Shown here piece after piece: positions 33,090 through 57,769 of a stretch of DNA of 64,000 nucleotides. The notes beneath the pieces were generated by a model that saw only the letters and a program-made list of their open reading frames with translations, was not told where the DNA came from and made no database searches. Within the stretch, counting starts at the first letter, position 1. The number at the start of each line of letters is the position of its first letter. This DNA is from Diorhabda sublineata (lineage: Eukaryota > Arthropoda > Insecta > Coleoptera > Chrysomelidae). Made by a program: the position numbers and the translations under genes. The stretch lies in contig NC_079475.1 in assembly GCF_026230105.1 (NCBI RefSeq), positions 35,028,086-35,092,085 on the forward strand, written 5' to 3'.

Positions 33090-35100
33090 CTGTAAAATAC
33101 ATCTATACCTTTTAGTAAATTGAAAACTGTAGATTAACTACATAGAAAGTCTATGAAACAATTTTGAAAATAATTTCCTCAAATTTAAATTTACCCTATA
33201 TTTTGAAATCAATCATCAAATGATCTATACTATCTGACGCTCGTTACGAGAACCAAGCTATCATCTTCAGAGACTAATGGTAAACTGGAGGCGATAACTT
33301 GGATTAGCGAAATCAGTGAATTGTGATTTTTGTTGTAAAGATAGTGGTAAACAAAGTGGTCAGTATGAATGTTACCAACACTTCCAGAAATTACAATTTG
33401 GTTTTAAAGGATTGTACTTCCCATATTCCATTTATAAAAAAAATAATTGGAGAATTATCTTTATTTTTGAATATACAGCTACAAAAATCGATATCCATAA
33501 TTCTATACTACTACCAAATGTCTGGTAAATAGTATTATCTAATTATATTCTGAGTAATACCGATTGTTTTATTTTGCTGAGGTTATATTGATTATTTCTT
33601 CATTTATTGTCTAATTTTTTTTTGATTTCTCATTATTATCATTATTGCAACTGTAATATTGGAAAACCAAAAATATTATCATTATTTCAATAAATTTCCA
33701 TTTTGTAACAATAATGATTAAACTCGAGATAATAATAAATGAAACACCAAAGAACATGAACTTATGTATCATACAGAATGTTAAATGATTTTATTTTTGG
33801 GTTTTCGGTGAAATTGATAAGTTATAAACAGCATCAAATTGTTTTTTGTGTATATCCTTGTATTACAAATATTTATATTTACTTAGTAGTGGCTCAAACC
33901 AGCTCCTCTTGCTTTGCGATGGTAATGAAATCATTATATACATGCATGTTGTTTTCTTTATCTTCAGCGTACTGTAATGGCGACATCTCTTTATCGCAAG
34001 CGCATAATAGCCTAAGTCCTTTAAGTCTGTATGTGCCTATGCATTAAGAAGGAACAGACAAATATTTAGTCTTATCTTCAATAAGAGTATCATAAATTAG
34101 ATGACCACCTGATTATAAGAAATATAATATAAAATCGGGTGAAAGCAAAAAATCAAAGTACTTCTTATTGTACACTTTTTCTCATAAGTGGAAAATAAGG
34201 GACATACCACTATTTAAAGAGGTAAATTGGAAATATTTTTTCTGCCAAATGTTATCTTACTTATTATGTTATCACTTTAAACTACCCCATAAGAATAAAG
34301 AGTTAAGGATCTTTGGCATGTAGTTGAAAAAATATTCTCAATTTGGTTTTAAAAGTGTACCCGAAGAGGTATCTTTTTTTTAGCATACTATCAGCTCCTT
34401 AAATTCCTATAGGTACATAATTCTGCAACGCCTTGTTTATGAAAAGTGTGTGAAAAATTAAATATACGTTAATAAAAAAGTATTCCTTCAGTCATAGTAT
34501 ACAAAGTCGTCTAACCTACACAGCGTATGAGAGGAAATAGTAAGTGGATTACCTTGGAACAACTTCATCTGTCAATGGTACCGAATACAAATTTTAGAAA
34601 CAGTATTTCAGAATCAGTTATTTTATAAAGTTAATATGAGGTGCGATTTATTGGTACAATTTGAAACTGAAGTAAATAAAAGCTTTTAATTATTTGAACT
34701 GTATAAAGGACTTAGACTTCTACATTTTTTTTTGGCTTTGAACTAACTACTAATAGCTATGTTTTTGTTTTGCTTATTGTTTTTTATTACTCACTACTAA
34801 ACCTAGGTTACTTTCATCTTATTTCCAGAAATTTCTAGCTCGGTTGTTTTCCAGAATCAGAACATGATAGAGATGTCTTGTTTGAGTGCTCATTCGCAAA
34901 ATAATAACTGCGCAAGCGCCACTGTCCGTCAAGAATCCACATCCGGCTCAGGAGGGGCCCCTCGGAACCATGACATGCCCCCCTCATCGCCTATCAACTC
35001 GAAAGAGCGAAAGAAGAATATTATAGATAAAAGTACTAATAGCAGAAATAAAAACATATCTGTCGAAAACGTTTCTTCTTCCGGGGAAAATTACGTTTAA
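21627..35100 (+). CDS. ihog: Interference hedgehog (ihog/boi) Hedgehog co-receptor
   Basis: Ten coding exons join in frame to 839 codons: 21,627-21,696; 22,564-22,793; 23,022-23,457; 24,321-24,852; 26,933-27,229; 29,195-29,360; 30,292-30,511; 30,650-30,826; 30,915-31,060; 34,855-35,100. All introns are GT..AG. The order is signal peptide (1-24), Ig1 (C47/C112), Ig2 (C156/C203), Ig3 (C253/C299), Ig4 (C341), a Lys/Arg/Pro-rich linker (about 420-440), two FN3 domains (about 440-650), a transmembrane helix (about 677-701) and a Ser/Asn-rich cytoplasmic tail. Drosophila Ihog has the same plan at about 880 residues. In that family FN3-1 binds Hedgehog and heparin and FN3-2 contacts Patched, so the basic linker fits. 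Ig4 has Leu388 where the second Cys is expected. Whether this is ihog or its paralogue boi cannot be settled without a tree. Confidence 0.9.
21840..22470 (-). mobile_element. 3' fragment of a jockey-like non-LTR retrotransposon in ihog intron 1
   Basis: The minus strand carries the RNase H C-terminal block ALQWIPEHTGAKGNEIVDKL and, upstream in a shifted frame, LCGSQAAVKTLNS. Downstream is the conserved tail HCRLNKHLKMLDLADNAACR then FCCWKDDTCIHILC. The 3' sequence is shared with a 117-bp insertion at 46,824-46,940. The fragment is 5'-truncated and broken. Confidence 0.75.
22564..22793 (+). CDS. ihog: ihog exon 2 (first half of Ig1)
   Basis: Residues 24-100. It holds the first Ig1 cysteine (ALTCDMN) and ends in MIQ at a CAG/GTAAGA donor. 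A (TA)n run lies just upstream of its acceptor. Confidence 0.88.
23022..23457 (+). CDS. ihog: ihog exon 3 (rest of Ig1, Ig2)
   Basis: Residues 101-245. GDYQCLAYYG closes Ig1. IIWRCLVPES and DDTGIYTCRATN bracket Ig2. Confidence 0.9.
23529..24290 (+). repeat. Tandem duplication inside ihog intron 3
   Basis: A block of about 300-340 bp starting at AATATCGAATAGAATAG and running through TGTCCACCTCGCAGGAAAAT to CCAATATAAATTTATTAT is present twice, at about 23,529-23,833 and 23,949-24,290, in direct orientation with a period of about 420 bp. Copy 2 carries about 45 bp not in copy 1. Confidence 0.8.
24321..24852 (+). CDS. ihog: ihog exon 4 (Ig3 and Ig4)
   Basis: Residues 246-422. Ig3 is SLECSAVGNP ... 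AIYVCNHTN. Ig4 starts LDLICTVRG, but its closing strand reads HAGNLQLFARN with Leu instead of Cys. Confidence 0.9.
24853..26932 (+). other. ihog: ihog intron 4
   Basis: An AT-rich intron. Between about 25,490 and 25,990 it is dense in short CATATATCC/TATATACATG-like words, giving long but meaningless frames. No domain was found. Confidence 0.5.
26933..27229 (+). CDS. ihog: ihog exon 5 (basic linker, FN3-1)
   Basis: Residues 423-521. It begins HSSKRPPKRPSKPPK, a dense basic/Pro stretch that suits heparin binding, then FN3 strands with VVVRWNVSQDTGLPISFF and ITNLKPDYIYR. The donor is AG/GTTAGT. Confidence 0.88.
27230..28520 (+). other. ihog: ihog intron 5, left part
   Basis: No gene or recognised repeat. 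Confidence 0.4.
28530..28983. mobile_element. Decayed pogo/Tigger-like non-autonomous element in ihog intron 5
   Basis: The right end reads CGAGGTTGCACTGTATA, the mirror of TATACAGTGCAACCTCG, a terminus typical of pogo-like elements. Left-side sequence has the matching subterminal words CTCCATATAACG and CTCGATTTAACAAG. The exact left end is lost and there is no coding capacity. Confidence 0.4.
29195..29360 (+). CDS. ihog: ihog exon 6 (end of FN3-1, start of FN3-2)
   Basis: Residues 522-577: FRIAAVYQNND ... VKIHWK, ending at an AAG/GTGAGT donor. Confidence 0.88.
30292..30511 (+). CDS. ihog: ihog exon 7 (FN3-2)
   Basis: Residues 578-650: IDGFYISFISAS, REYVITHLQPDSIYDVKLQS and SDFSGIMKAKT are typical FN3 E-F-G strands. 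Confidence 0.88.
30650..30826 (+). CDS. ihog: ihog exon 8 (juxtamembrane and transmembrane segment)
   Basis: Residues 651-709. A Thr/Ser/Pro-rich stalk leads into the helix YVIVAGVVIGCALLVCAIT, then CRKWQQKK as a stop-transfer signal. Confidence 0.9.
30915..31060 (+). CDS. ihog: ihog exon 9 (cytoplasmic)
   Basis: Residues 710-758: contains LQLDGNEYVVVSPKSNGHT and ITANPLADADNK. In phase with exons 8 and 10. Confidence 0.85.
32565..32855 (+). repeat. Interspersed repeat shared with the 11-kb region
   Basis: TTCTGTATTTTGACAAAATT, GCTAGTAGAAAAAATATTAT and GACTCATGCGACAATATTG match the reverse complement of 10,925-11,115. The tRNA-like piece at 32,598 appears to interrupt this copy. Confidence 0.5.
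32598..32640 (+). repeat. tRNA-like SINE fragment
   Basis: GGTCTCCGTAGTGTAGTGGC then TAGAGTACGAGGCTAAGAG resembles the 5' half of a tRNA (A box around TAGTGTAGTGGCTAG). No B box follows, so it is a truncated tRNA-derived repeat. Confidence 0.35.
33022..33088. repeat. (AT)n microsatellite
   Basis: About 33 uninterrupted AT units in ihog intron 9. Confidence 0.95.
34855..35100 (+). CDS. ihog: ihog exon 10 (C-terminus)
   Basis: Residues 759-839, then TAA. It is Ser/Asn-rich and unstructured (SATVRQESTSGSGGAPRN; ending SSSGENYV). The acceptor is TTGTTTTCCAG. Confidence 0.85.
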   Translation, partial: NQNMIEMSCLSAHSQNNNCASATVRQESTSGSGGAPRNHDMPPSSPINSKERKKNIIDKSTNSRNKNISVENVSSSGENYV

Positions 35101-36267
35101 TAGTCTTGTGTTACTTTATTTGTGATCAAAATACCGTGTGATTTCGTCTTTAGATTTTAGTTTTTGCAGAAAATATTAGTCAAAGTATAATTCATTCAAA
35201 ATTCAATTAAATAGATTCTAATTTTATCATTATTTATAGCAATTTCATTAGTGCACGACTGATCTGTGTTGGTTTCATAAAACTGATTGAACGACATTTT
35301 TCATAAATTATTAATTACATTTTATCGAAGTTATATATCTAAGTATGTTATTAAATCATTATAAATAAGTTATTAAAAAACAGACTGAAAAACAAGATTG
35401 AATGACAGTAAAATAGTTTTTAAAAAGATAGTTTTTGCATGTTAATGACTGGTTTCATAATACATTTAAAGGAAACTTTGTATTTAAAATTTCCATTAAT
35501 TTGAATCGATCGTTTCTTAATTGACATTTAGTCTTAATGTTCTTTTAATTTAAACTTTAAGGTAAAGTCAGAAATGTTTCACTTTAGCACATTAAGTCTC
35601 CTTTAGTGGTAAACGTCAAATACAAACGTATGATATGTTTGATTTCTAAGCTGACCCAGGTGTCTTTTTAATAAGTTTTAAAAAATAAAATGTTTATGAC
35701 GCTATGTGCTACATTAAGTTCAAGCTTATACGAAAAAGAAAAATATATCAACATAGATAAAAACGTACAAACTATATCCGATGCTCGGCCTCGGATTCAT
35801 AAAACTTTTAGTAGATACCGCATTAAGAGATGAAAATTTATACAATAAATCTATTAAATGAACAAGGAACGTTGTAGAAATAAAAAATGTGTATCAACCA
35901 TATAAAACTTTTTAAAACGCTAAAATCAAGTCAAAAAGAATGTTAGTCACAAAAAACACTCACTTCTACATTTCAGTTTGTTTCTTTTTCTAACTACACA
36001 TATTGCAACAGGACAGAGTATTGTCGACCTCCTTTTAATGAAGGAACTGTCACTTGAGAGATCGTTACAAATCGATTATGGTCCACTTCATTTCAACAAC
36101 TAAGTTAAACGGCCCTTTAATCTAAAGGAACCTTCAAAGTACTAGTTGGGGATTATGAAACCGGTCGTAAGCATTATTGGGTTTCCTTTTGTTTTTGGCT
36201 TTTTGGCTAAAAACTCATCATTTACTTTGCTCGTCTTGATATTTCTAATACATTGCAAGCTGCATTG
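35101..36267 (+). other. Presumed ihog 3' UTR and downstream DNA
   Basis: No coding sequence. AATAAA motifs occur near 35,685 and 35,844 and could serve polyadenylation, but AT-richness makes chance matches likely. Confidence 0.35.
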
Positions 36268-36917
36268 TACGAGGGCTGTTTTTTTATTCGAACTCCGATC
36301 GCTCCGTGCAGACGCTACGCAGGCATGCGCTATAGGCGACTGCGAAGCTCTCGCACTACACACTCCTCCATTTTAGACATTCCGACGTCAGTCGGCGTTC
36401 TGCTACAGCCACGTAAACATGTCCGCCATTATTGATACTTCCACCAAGTGTGAATTGCAAAGAGTGATTCGTTTTCTACAGGCTGAATGCCATAGTGCTG
36501 CAGAAATTCTTAGGAGAATGAGTCGTGTGTATGGGGAAAACTTCATGATTGATGGTGTTGAGCGTGGATAGTGTTGAATGTTTAAAGATGACCGTAATAA
36601 TGAACATGATGAAGGGGGCCAAGGACGCAAATCTGTGGTTTCAGATGACCTGCCTCAACAAGTTGACTGCTTTGCCTACGGAATTTCTAGAAGTTTCAAG
36701 GTCTGTTTTGTACTCTAGTTGAATTCATTGGCGGCAACATTCTTTAAAAAGGGTATTGAGAAGCTTATCCACAGATATGACAAATGCCTCATATCTTCGG
36801 TGATTATGTCGAAAAGTAACCGTAAGTGTACTAATCTTTTGGTAATAAAACTATTGTTTTATATGAACTTGTCTTTTATTTATAGACTATCGGAAAATGA
36901 AAAAATAGGCCCTCGTA
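36268..36917 (+). mobile_element. Internally deleted mariner with intact ends
   Basis: The termini ACGAGGGC at 36,270 and GCCCTCGT ending at 36,915 are inverted, with a TA target duplication at 36,268-36,269 and 36,916-36,917. The inside keeps only the two ends of a transposase. The N-terminus runs from the ATG at 36,419 (LQRVIRFLQAECHSAAEI, RMSRVYGENFM), ending at a TAG. The C-terminus has SLAATFFKKGIEKLIHRYDK. The whole catalytic core is missing, so it is a non-autonomous deletion derivative. Confidence 0.85.
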
Positions 36918-39900
36918 ACATCAACAATCGAGGAAATTTCTTCAACCTCGTTAGAATTTGGAACTTTCCTCTTGTCTTCCTGAAGGTCTCAAAGTGACAA
37001 AATCTTGATAATTCCAGAACATTGGATCAATTATTACGGGCTACTGTACTGGTAGTATGTCTAGTATCAATCTTAATGGTTCTAGAAGTTTAATTTATAT
37101 GTTGAAAAGTAATTTTTTAAAAAAGATTCCTTGTTACCTCTTTTGTTAGATTATAGCCAAAGTCATTTATTGAGTAAATGCCAACTTTTTGACGTGTAAA
37201 AATAAATTTTATCGCATATTTGAGTGTACAGAATATGATTTTTTTCTAGTTATGATATTATTTGAGTAAACATATTCTAATGACCTGTTTATGGTGCCAA
37301 CAAGCAGTATATCGATGATAATAAAAATAGTTTTTAGTCATATAGCTCTAAGAGTATTTTTTCGAGTTGTTCAAGGCTGATAGTGACGTTTTCGTTTTAT
37401 GTTTTTTCTTTTGAATTGTATATTTTTAAATTGTACATATTTTTATGTATATACTGATTATTCGAATCTTAAAAATGTACGAACGTGAATAATGTGTCAA
37501 ATTTGATGTAATAGTTTTAATTTTCAGAGTGCTTTGAAAGTTCTTATTAATTTGTCTTCCATAATTAATTTGTAGTTACTCATAATTTTTTCAATGATGA
37601 GTTTCGAATCACGGAAAGTTTGTTGGAGAATAATTTTTATACTATATGTGAATATGTGCTTATCTCAGAATTGTAGCTTGTTTGACCAATATAAGCTTTT
37701 TCGCTTACGAAATGGATCAATTGTTTACAGACTTAAATATGAAAATTTAATTGTTTACATTGGTATTTCATACAGAAGTTATAAGTATCCGTAAATCAGT
37801 CAGACATAGAATCGTGTCGTTTTAATAATTTCAAAAATCTTGTTTATTAAATATTTCAACTAAAAAATTGTTGATGTTTTTTCCAAAAAAAAAACAACTA
37901 ATTCCATAGTAATTGATTTTTAACCTAAAGAGAGAATGTTAACAAGGAAATCCTTTTGGTTTATAGCTTAATCATTAATGTAATTGAAATGTTTCTAAAG
38001 TATGTATACTGGGCATTCGATTATAATTAAAAGAATTTCAAGAGCAAATAATGATGCATACTGTTATGAACAACTTTCAATTTTAATAATAGCTTCTGTC
38101 GATCTGATTCTAATTTGGATATGGATTTTTTTTCATTCATTAACACTTTTGTATTCAACTTTCAATCTTTCTACTTCCATTTTATTTTCCAGGTTATCAT
38201 GAGCTTCCCGATTTTTCTATATTTTACTAAACTTTTTTTTTAAATATAAAATTTCCTCACTGATTTTTGAAATTTTCTCTAATATTTTTTAACAAAACTA
38301 GTTACTACTGACGACTAATAATTTTCAATTACATACATGCTGTTTCCATAGAAGTAAATCAAAATAATGTTTATAAAATCCAAAAAAGTTTGACACTTTG
38401 TATTTGGTGTTATTATGAAAGACAAATTAATAAAATGTTCAGCATTGCCAACTTAGGAACTCCAATAATAATTTTAATTTGCCCTTTTCTTTTGTTAATT
38501 TAGTATGTAGTCAACAGTGTTCAAATTTAAAAACATCTTGTTCAAATAAATAGTATTTGTATACTAGGAGCTCAAACTATTGTATTCCCAAGTTATGGAA
38601 GATGATATTTGGATGTTAGACGACGTTGTAGAATTTTTAATAGTAGCCCATACTTTAAATAAAATTCTAATGAAGCTACAGGTGCTGGAGGAACAGATCC
38701 TGCAGAGTTTTTTTGTATTATTGCATTCAATTGAACACGACTTTATTTTTAATAAATATAGAAAAAAATTGGTTTAATAAATGTTTATTATATAATGAAG
38801 TAGTCCTAATCGACTAACACGAATTATTATTGGAACCATGTTTTTAATTTTGGATACTGTTAAATAATCCCGAAACCTTTTATACACTGAAAAAGACTAA
38901 AAGATTTGCCATTAGCAATTAAGATTTATATTTATTTAACCACAGTATTAACTAGACAGCTAATATTATTCCTCTGTAGATTTTAGTAAGTATATTTTTG
39001 TATTACTGCAGTCCCCGGTATATATGTATATAAAAGTTGTGAATGTACTTAAAAGTGCCGTTTTTAATATATGAATGATTTTTTTACACATCGTTTTTAT
39101 TTATCTACAACCAAAACAAATGTCTGATTTGCCTGGTAGCATCGACAATGAGATTCTTTATATATTATTGGTAAAAAAATTTCCTAATAAAAGTGGAGGT
39201 GAAATTACTAGTAGAAATTTGATAAGAGGCTATTTGACATTGAAAATATACTACAAAGTGTCTTTCTATCAGTTAATACTTAAACTTAATTGGGTACAAA
39301 GTATGCAATATGCACCAAATAAATATAATTTTCGAAAATTTTTAATTTGTGATAATAACGTAGCCACTGGTGGTCACTTTGGTGAAATCGCAAAGATTCC
39401 TCGACCATGTTTTTGAGTTTTCTGAGTGCAAATTTGCTCTTCAAACTATTTCAGAAATTTTTAATAAATTTTATAACTTGTAATAATTAATCTTTTCCAA
39501 TCCAAAAATGGAATCAATTTTGTTCGAGCCTATAACAGCAACTTACCCAAAATAGATTCATAATTATCAATACCTTTTTGTGCCATATAGTTACTAGACA
39601 TCAATCTACCTACCTAAGCTTTCGGTCTGGATTATCAGTAGCATTCTGCAACAAGTTCAGATATACGCCTGTTAAAAAACGTAAGTACGAGAAAGCTGCT
39701 TTCATAACCAATCCGTCTCTTTTGAATATTTTTGTAGTTTTTTAAAAAAATATTAGTACAACTGAGTAATACGTAATTATATAAACTAAGAGAAATAAAA
39801 ATAATCTAATTACTGTTTATAATGTATATACACTGAAACATTATTAAAAAGGTTTATAATAATTGCTTGAGTAAATTTAGTAAATTTTTATTATTATGTC

Positions 39901-41091
39901 TTATACAAAAAAAAATGGACACAAACAAGAAAAATTCAAAAAAGCAACCAACAGTTTAAACATATATTAAAATATACACTAAAAAAACAATATTGCATAA
40001 CTTTTAAAAAAGTAAAAATCTTAACTTGCAGATGATGATATTTCATTCGGAATTATTAAATATCAATATCGTGGTGGAATAGGAAGGCCTTCAACTAATT
40101 TTTCAATCCCTTCTTATATCACATTGTCTAGTTACGTAATAGATTACTACTAGAATTCAAAGGGTTTTATTTGTATACATTCAGTATGCCCAAAGAGATT
40201 ATCTCTTAGGAATCTAAAATTAATGTCCTCATTTTTCATAAGAACTGAGTATTATTCCAATCACTGATGAATTATGTGAGTAATTGAAACTTATTTTAAT
40301 GAAAATCTCCAATTTCAATCATCAAAACTAAAGTTATCATCTAGTATTGAGTAGAGTCGTCGATTTCTGTATTTCTCCAATTCAATTCAAACAAAAATTT
40401 TAATGATCTCAAATTCTAATGCCGCAATAATTTCATGATTGAAGAAATTCTTAATATAGATATATCTAACTATATTTTTTGAAAATAAATTTCCATAAAT
40501 TTGGAAATTGACAAATATATTAATAAAATGATAAATAATTGGAATGTTGAAATTTGTAAAAACTAATTAAAGGCAACGAGCAAAATAACTACAAAAAATA
40601 GATATACTAGTAAAAGTTGTTGCGGGTATACTAGAGCTTACAGAGTCTTAGATTCTCAAAATGTCAAATAATTGTTAAAGGGGACACTAGTCTTGAGCAC
40701 ATTCACGATGCATAAATCCTTTAAAAAGGATCCTGCCTCTAAACCAGTTCATTGGAACAATAAAAAAAAATTAGTCATCTGATTACAGGTAAGCTAATTT
40801 TTGCAGTCTATTTAAATAATTTGACGATTTAGAGTTAGAAGGTCACAAACTTGGGTCGATATTCTGTAGCACATTCACGCAAGCCATAATTTTAAAAATC
40901 GTTTATAAAGTTTTTTATGTAGCTGAAGTGAAGCATTTTTTTATTTCTATCAAACACTTCAAAATCCAAGGTCTACGACCTCGACTTAATCCCAATTTAG
41001 CATCTTGCTCTATCCTAAGTGGATTTATATCAGAACTACATAGTTTGATGTTAACGGGAAGGAGCCATTGCAATAATAAAAAGAGTTTTAA
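36918..41091. other. Intergenic AT-rich DNA between two convergent genes
   Basis: No gene or splice-consistent coding segment was recognised. A 113-codon plus-strand frame at 39,075-39,416 (contains FRKFLICDNNVATGGHFGEI) has no known motif and I do not call it a gene. Confidence 0.45.
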
Positions 41092-41479
41092 ACCAACACC
41101 CTGCTGGCCGTGAGCATGCAAGTTATTAAAATTATAAAAATACCTACGTGTAGGGCTCAATTTGCACTTATATGATATCTATTCAAGAAAATTTGCAAAT
41201 TATGAAAAAACCGTTATAAATTATCGCACTTTTTCGACGGTGCAAATTCAAACAATAAAGTTGCAAAGTTCGGTAGTGAAAAGAATCTTTAAAGTTTTTT
41301 TTTATTTTTGATGTTATTGCATTTTGAAAAACAACGAACTTTTTGATTTTTTTTTGTAAAAATTATCAAGTTACAAATTTTCTTAAATAGATATCATATA
41401 AGTGCAAATTGAGCCCCACACGTAGGTATATTTTTATAATTTCAATAACTTGGATGCTCACGGCCAGCAGGGTGTTGGT
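41092..41479. mobile_element. Foldback MITE, Mutator-like
   Basis: 388-bp element with inverted arms of about 107 bp at roughly 95% identity (ACCAACACCCTGCTGGCCGT at the left; its complement ends the right arm). It is flanked by a perfect 9-bp direct repeat GAGTTTTAA at 41,083-41,091 and 41,480-41,488. Long TIRs plus a 9-bp target duplication point to a non-autonomous Mutator-like (MULE) element. It has no coding capacity and lies about 500 bp beyond the ZFYVE1 stop codon. Confidence 0.88.
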
Positions 41480-41844
41480 GAGTTTTAACCATATATTTAA
41501 CAGTTTAGGGAACAGATCAATCCAAACGTATGATTCATGCCAGTGAAAATATTTTCCTTATTTTAAATACCTTAATAATAAAAATATCGGACATATTTTA
41601 AAATTCGAACAATATCAACATGAGCATACTGTTATATATTACATGTTTGCAAATAATTAAAAGTAAAATCAAATGTACGATATAAACATTTATAATTTAT
41701 TTTTGCTCTCAAATAAAAAAACTCTTGACTGTTTGGAAAAGAAGTGCGCATTAACTTCACATAATTCAGGTACTTTCAATTGGTGTGAATTAATTTAGAG
41801 TCAAAGTCACTACATCAATTATAATATTTTTTTAAATATACAAT

Positions 41845-41850
41845 TTTATT
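41845..41850 (-). promoter_or_regulatory. Likely ZFYVE1 polyadenylation signal
   Basis: AATAAA on the minus strand, about 125 bp after the stop codon. Position and motif fit; usage is unproven. Confidence 0.5.
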
Positions 41851-41973
41851 GTCCTAGATTAAGAGAGTTTTTCAAACTATAAAATCACGATAAAAAAAAT
41901 AACAAAAATTCGCCTTCCTATCCACTAGAAACAACTAAAATGAAAAATGCTCAACTTTCTTAGATGGTTCTAA

Positions 41974-55943
<13,970 letters not shown>

Positions 55944-57053
55944 GACTTGACACTATAAATTTGACGTATCATAAAAAATACACAACTATAGACAGGCGCG
56001 TTTGTACCATTAATTGGTTGATTTATAATCAAAAACGTTACTCGGATTCCCAACCGTTTTTTGCGTATTTAATTTTTGTTTGTTTATCGCACGGTTTTTT
56101 GCTCAATCAGTTCATCGTTCTATGCCAGGCTCTTTGTTTGCTTCAATATTAATAATGAGTTATTTTACGTTCCCGCCTTTAAGTTTCGAATGAATTACGT
56201 TAATTTTTTCACGTAAACAACTACAGTGCCGGCTCATATAAAATAATTGATATGGCAGCTATAAATAAAAAAATTAATATGAGAATCTAAACATATAATA
56301 GATAAAATCATTTTATTTTTGTAACTTTAAAATTTCCAACTTCATTCAACTAAGAATTAAATTTGAAGTACGCATTACAGAAATTTCAATGGCAATATTC
56401 CATATATATTTTTTATGCAACAGAAATTTAAACGTATATAAGTATACAAATAAATACGTACAGATAATTATAATGTGACATGTTGTTTACTGAAATGAAT
56501 GAAAACACTATATATATCCAATATATACCGATATGATATAAACATAAATATTTCATTTCATCGTTTTATCATTCATCTTTTGATAAAATAAATGCAGCCC
56601 AAGATATAAGACCCCATAGTATGAATAATATTGTACATTTTCATATCCTTTAGTCTACGTTAAGAAGTAGAGCAATTGAATATATAATCGTATTCATTTC
56701 TGTAGTTAAAGGGAAGCTGTGTCAATAATAATTTCTTTGTATATGGAAGTTGGATATTTTTAACCAGTTGAGTTTATGAACTTTTACGAACTGTACCCCT
56801 AAGCAAATATCATTTGATACTGGCATAATTTACCTTTATATTAACATGAAATTTGAGTCACATTTATAAATTAGTTTGTTTACAGTGCACTATTTTGTTG
56901 GTTATTAAAGTGTGCTGAGTGATATTTATAATGGACCGAGTAAAATTTGCAACGCAAAAGACAGTAAATAATGAACATTATCTGGGCGTTATAACGTATT
57001 TGAGGGTGCAAACTAAAAATTTGTCATAATTATTCATTCATAATTTATTCATC
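55944..57053. other. Upstream region of ZFYVE1
   Basis: Should hold the ZFYVE1 5' UTR and promoter. No core promoter motif was convincing. A short plus-strand frame from an ATG near 56,931 (MDRVKFATQKTVNNEHYLG) shows no known domain. Confidence 0.4.
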
Positions 57054-57285
57054 TATGTAACACTTCTATATGGACAGGTTCAGTAAATAGAAGTTGTTTC
57101 GACTAAGAAAGACAGAATGATAACGCTATCTCTATCCTCCGAGGTTCCAACTCGGTTCTGCGCATTCTCAAGGATGCGCAACTGGAACGAGGTATCTAGA
57201 ACGAGAGAGAAAATAATATATTGTCAGCCCTTTAATGGTGGGACATTCCTTCCCATTTAAACTGTCCATATAGAAGTATTACATA
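57054..57285. mobile_element. 232-bp MITE with an inner GC-rich hairpin
   Basis: 24-bp terminal inverted repeats (ACTTCTATATGGACAG core) lie at 57,054-57,077 and 57,262-57,285 with one mismatch. The centre (57,140-57,195) is unusually GC-rich for the region and forms its own imperfect palindrome around TGCGCAT...ATGCGCA. No coding capacity. Superfamily not assigned. Confidence 0.75.
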
Positions 57286-57584
57286 ATCATATATGAATTT
57301 ATTCCATTCTAATTACCGAATTTAGTATAAACTTGCTTTATAATCAGAAACGTTTTCAAAATGAGAATTTGACTGAGCTTATGAAATTTTGATTGAATAA
57401 GAGAAGAATGCAAGTTTGAAAATTTTTTTGATGGTTTTCCGATTATTATTTCAAGTGTTAAAAACTATGAGAGAGTGATTAGGAAATATTCAACATGTTG
57501 CTAGACTTTTCTCAATCCTCCCCTCCTGAACTGTATACATTTATTGTACCAGTGGGATTTGAAAATTATTAAAAGTTAAAACAA

Positions 57585-57720
57585 TACGCCCATAAGCCTG
57601 TGGAATCAACTACCAAGGCACGTCTTTCCCGAACCCTACAACCTATAGAAGTTTAAGATCAATACCAAGGGACCTCTACACGTCAGGCCCCATTCGAAGT
57701 ACTCCAGTATAATAACATTT
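57585..57720 (+). mobile_element. C-terminal scrap of a non-LTR reverse transcriptase
   Basis: LWNQLPRHVFPEPYNL then a stop and KF matches the conserved tail LWNSLP..VFP..YNL..FK of insect RTE/jockey-type polyproteins. No other part is recognisable nearby. Confidence 0.5.
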
Positions 57721-57769
57721 ACCACTTCTTGTGCTTGTTTTTTACATAAACAAAATGTCGTTGCGTTAC

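Larger units (their letters stand above)
31061..34854 (+). other. ihog: ihog intron 9
   Basis: The longest ihog intron. It contains an interspersed repeat (32,565-32,855), a tRNA-like SINE fragment (32,598-32,640) and an (AT)n tract (33,022-33,088). No further exon was recognised. Confidence 0.5.

Noticed and set aside
56931..57027. Short frame MDRVKFATQKTV... upstream of the MITE, as a possible divergent gene start
   Set aside because: Only about 30 codons, no donor site or domain recognised.
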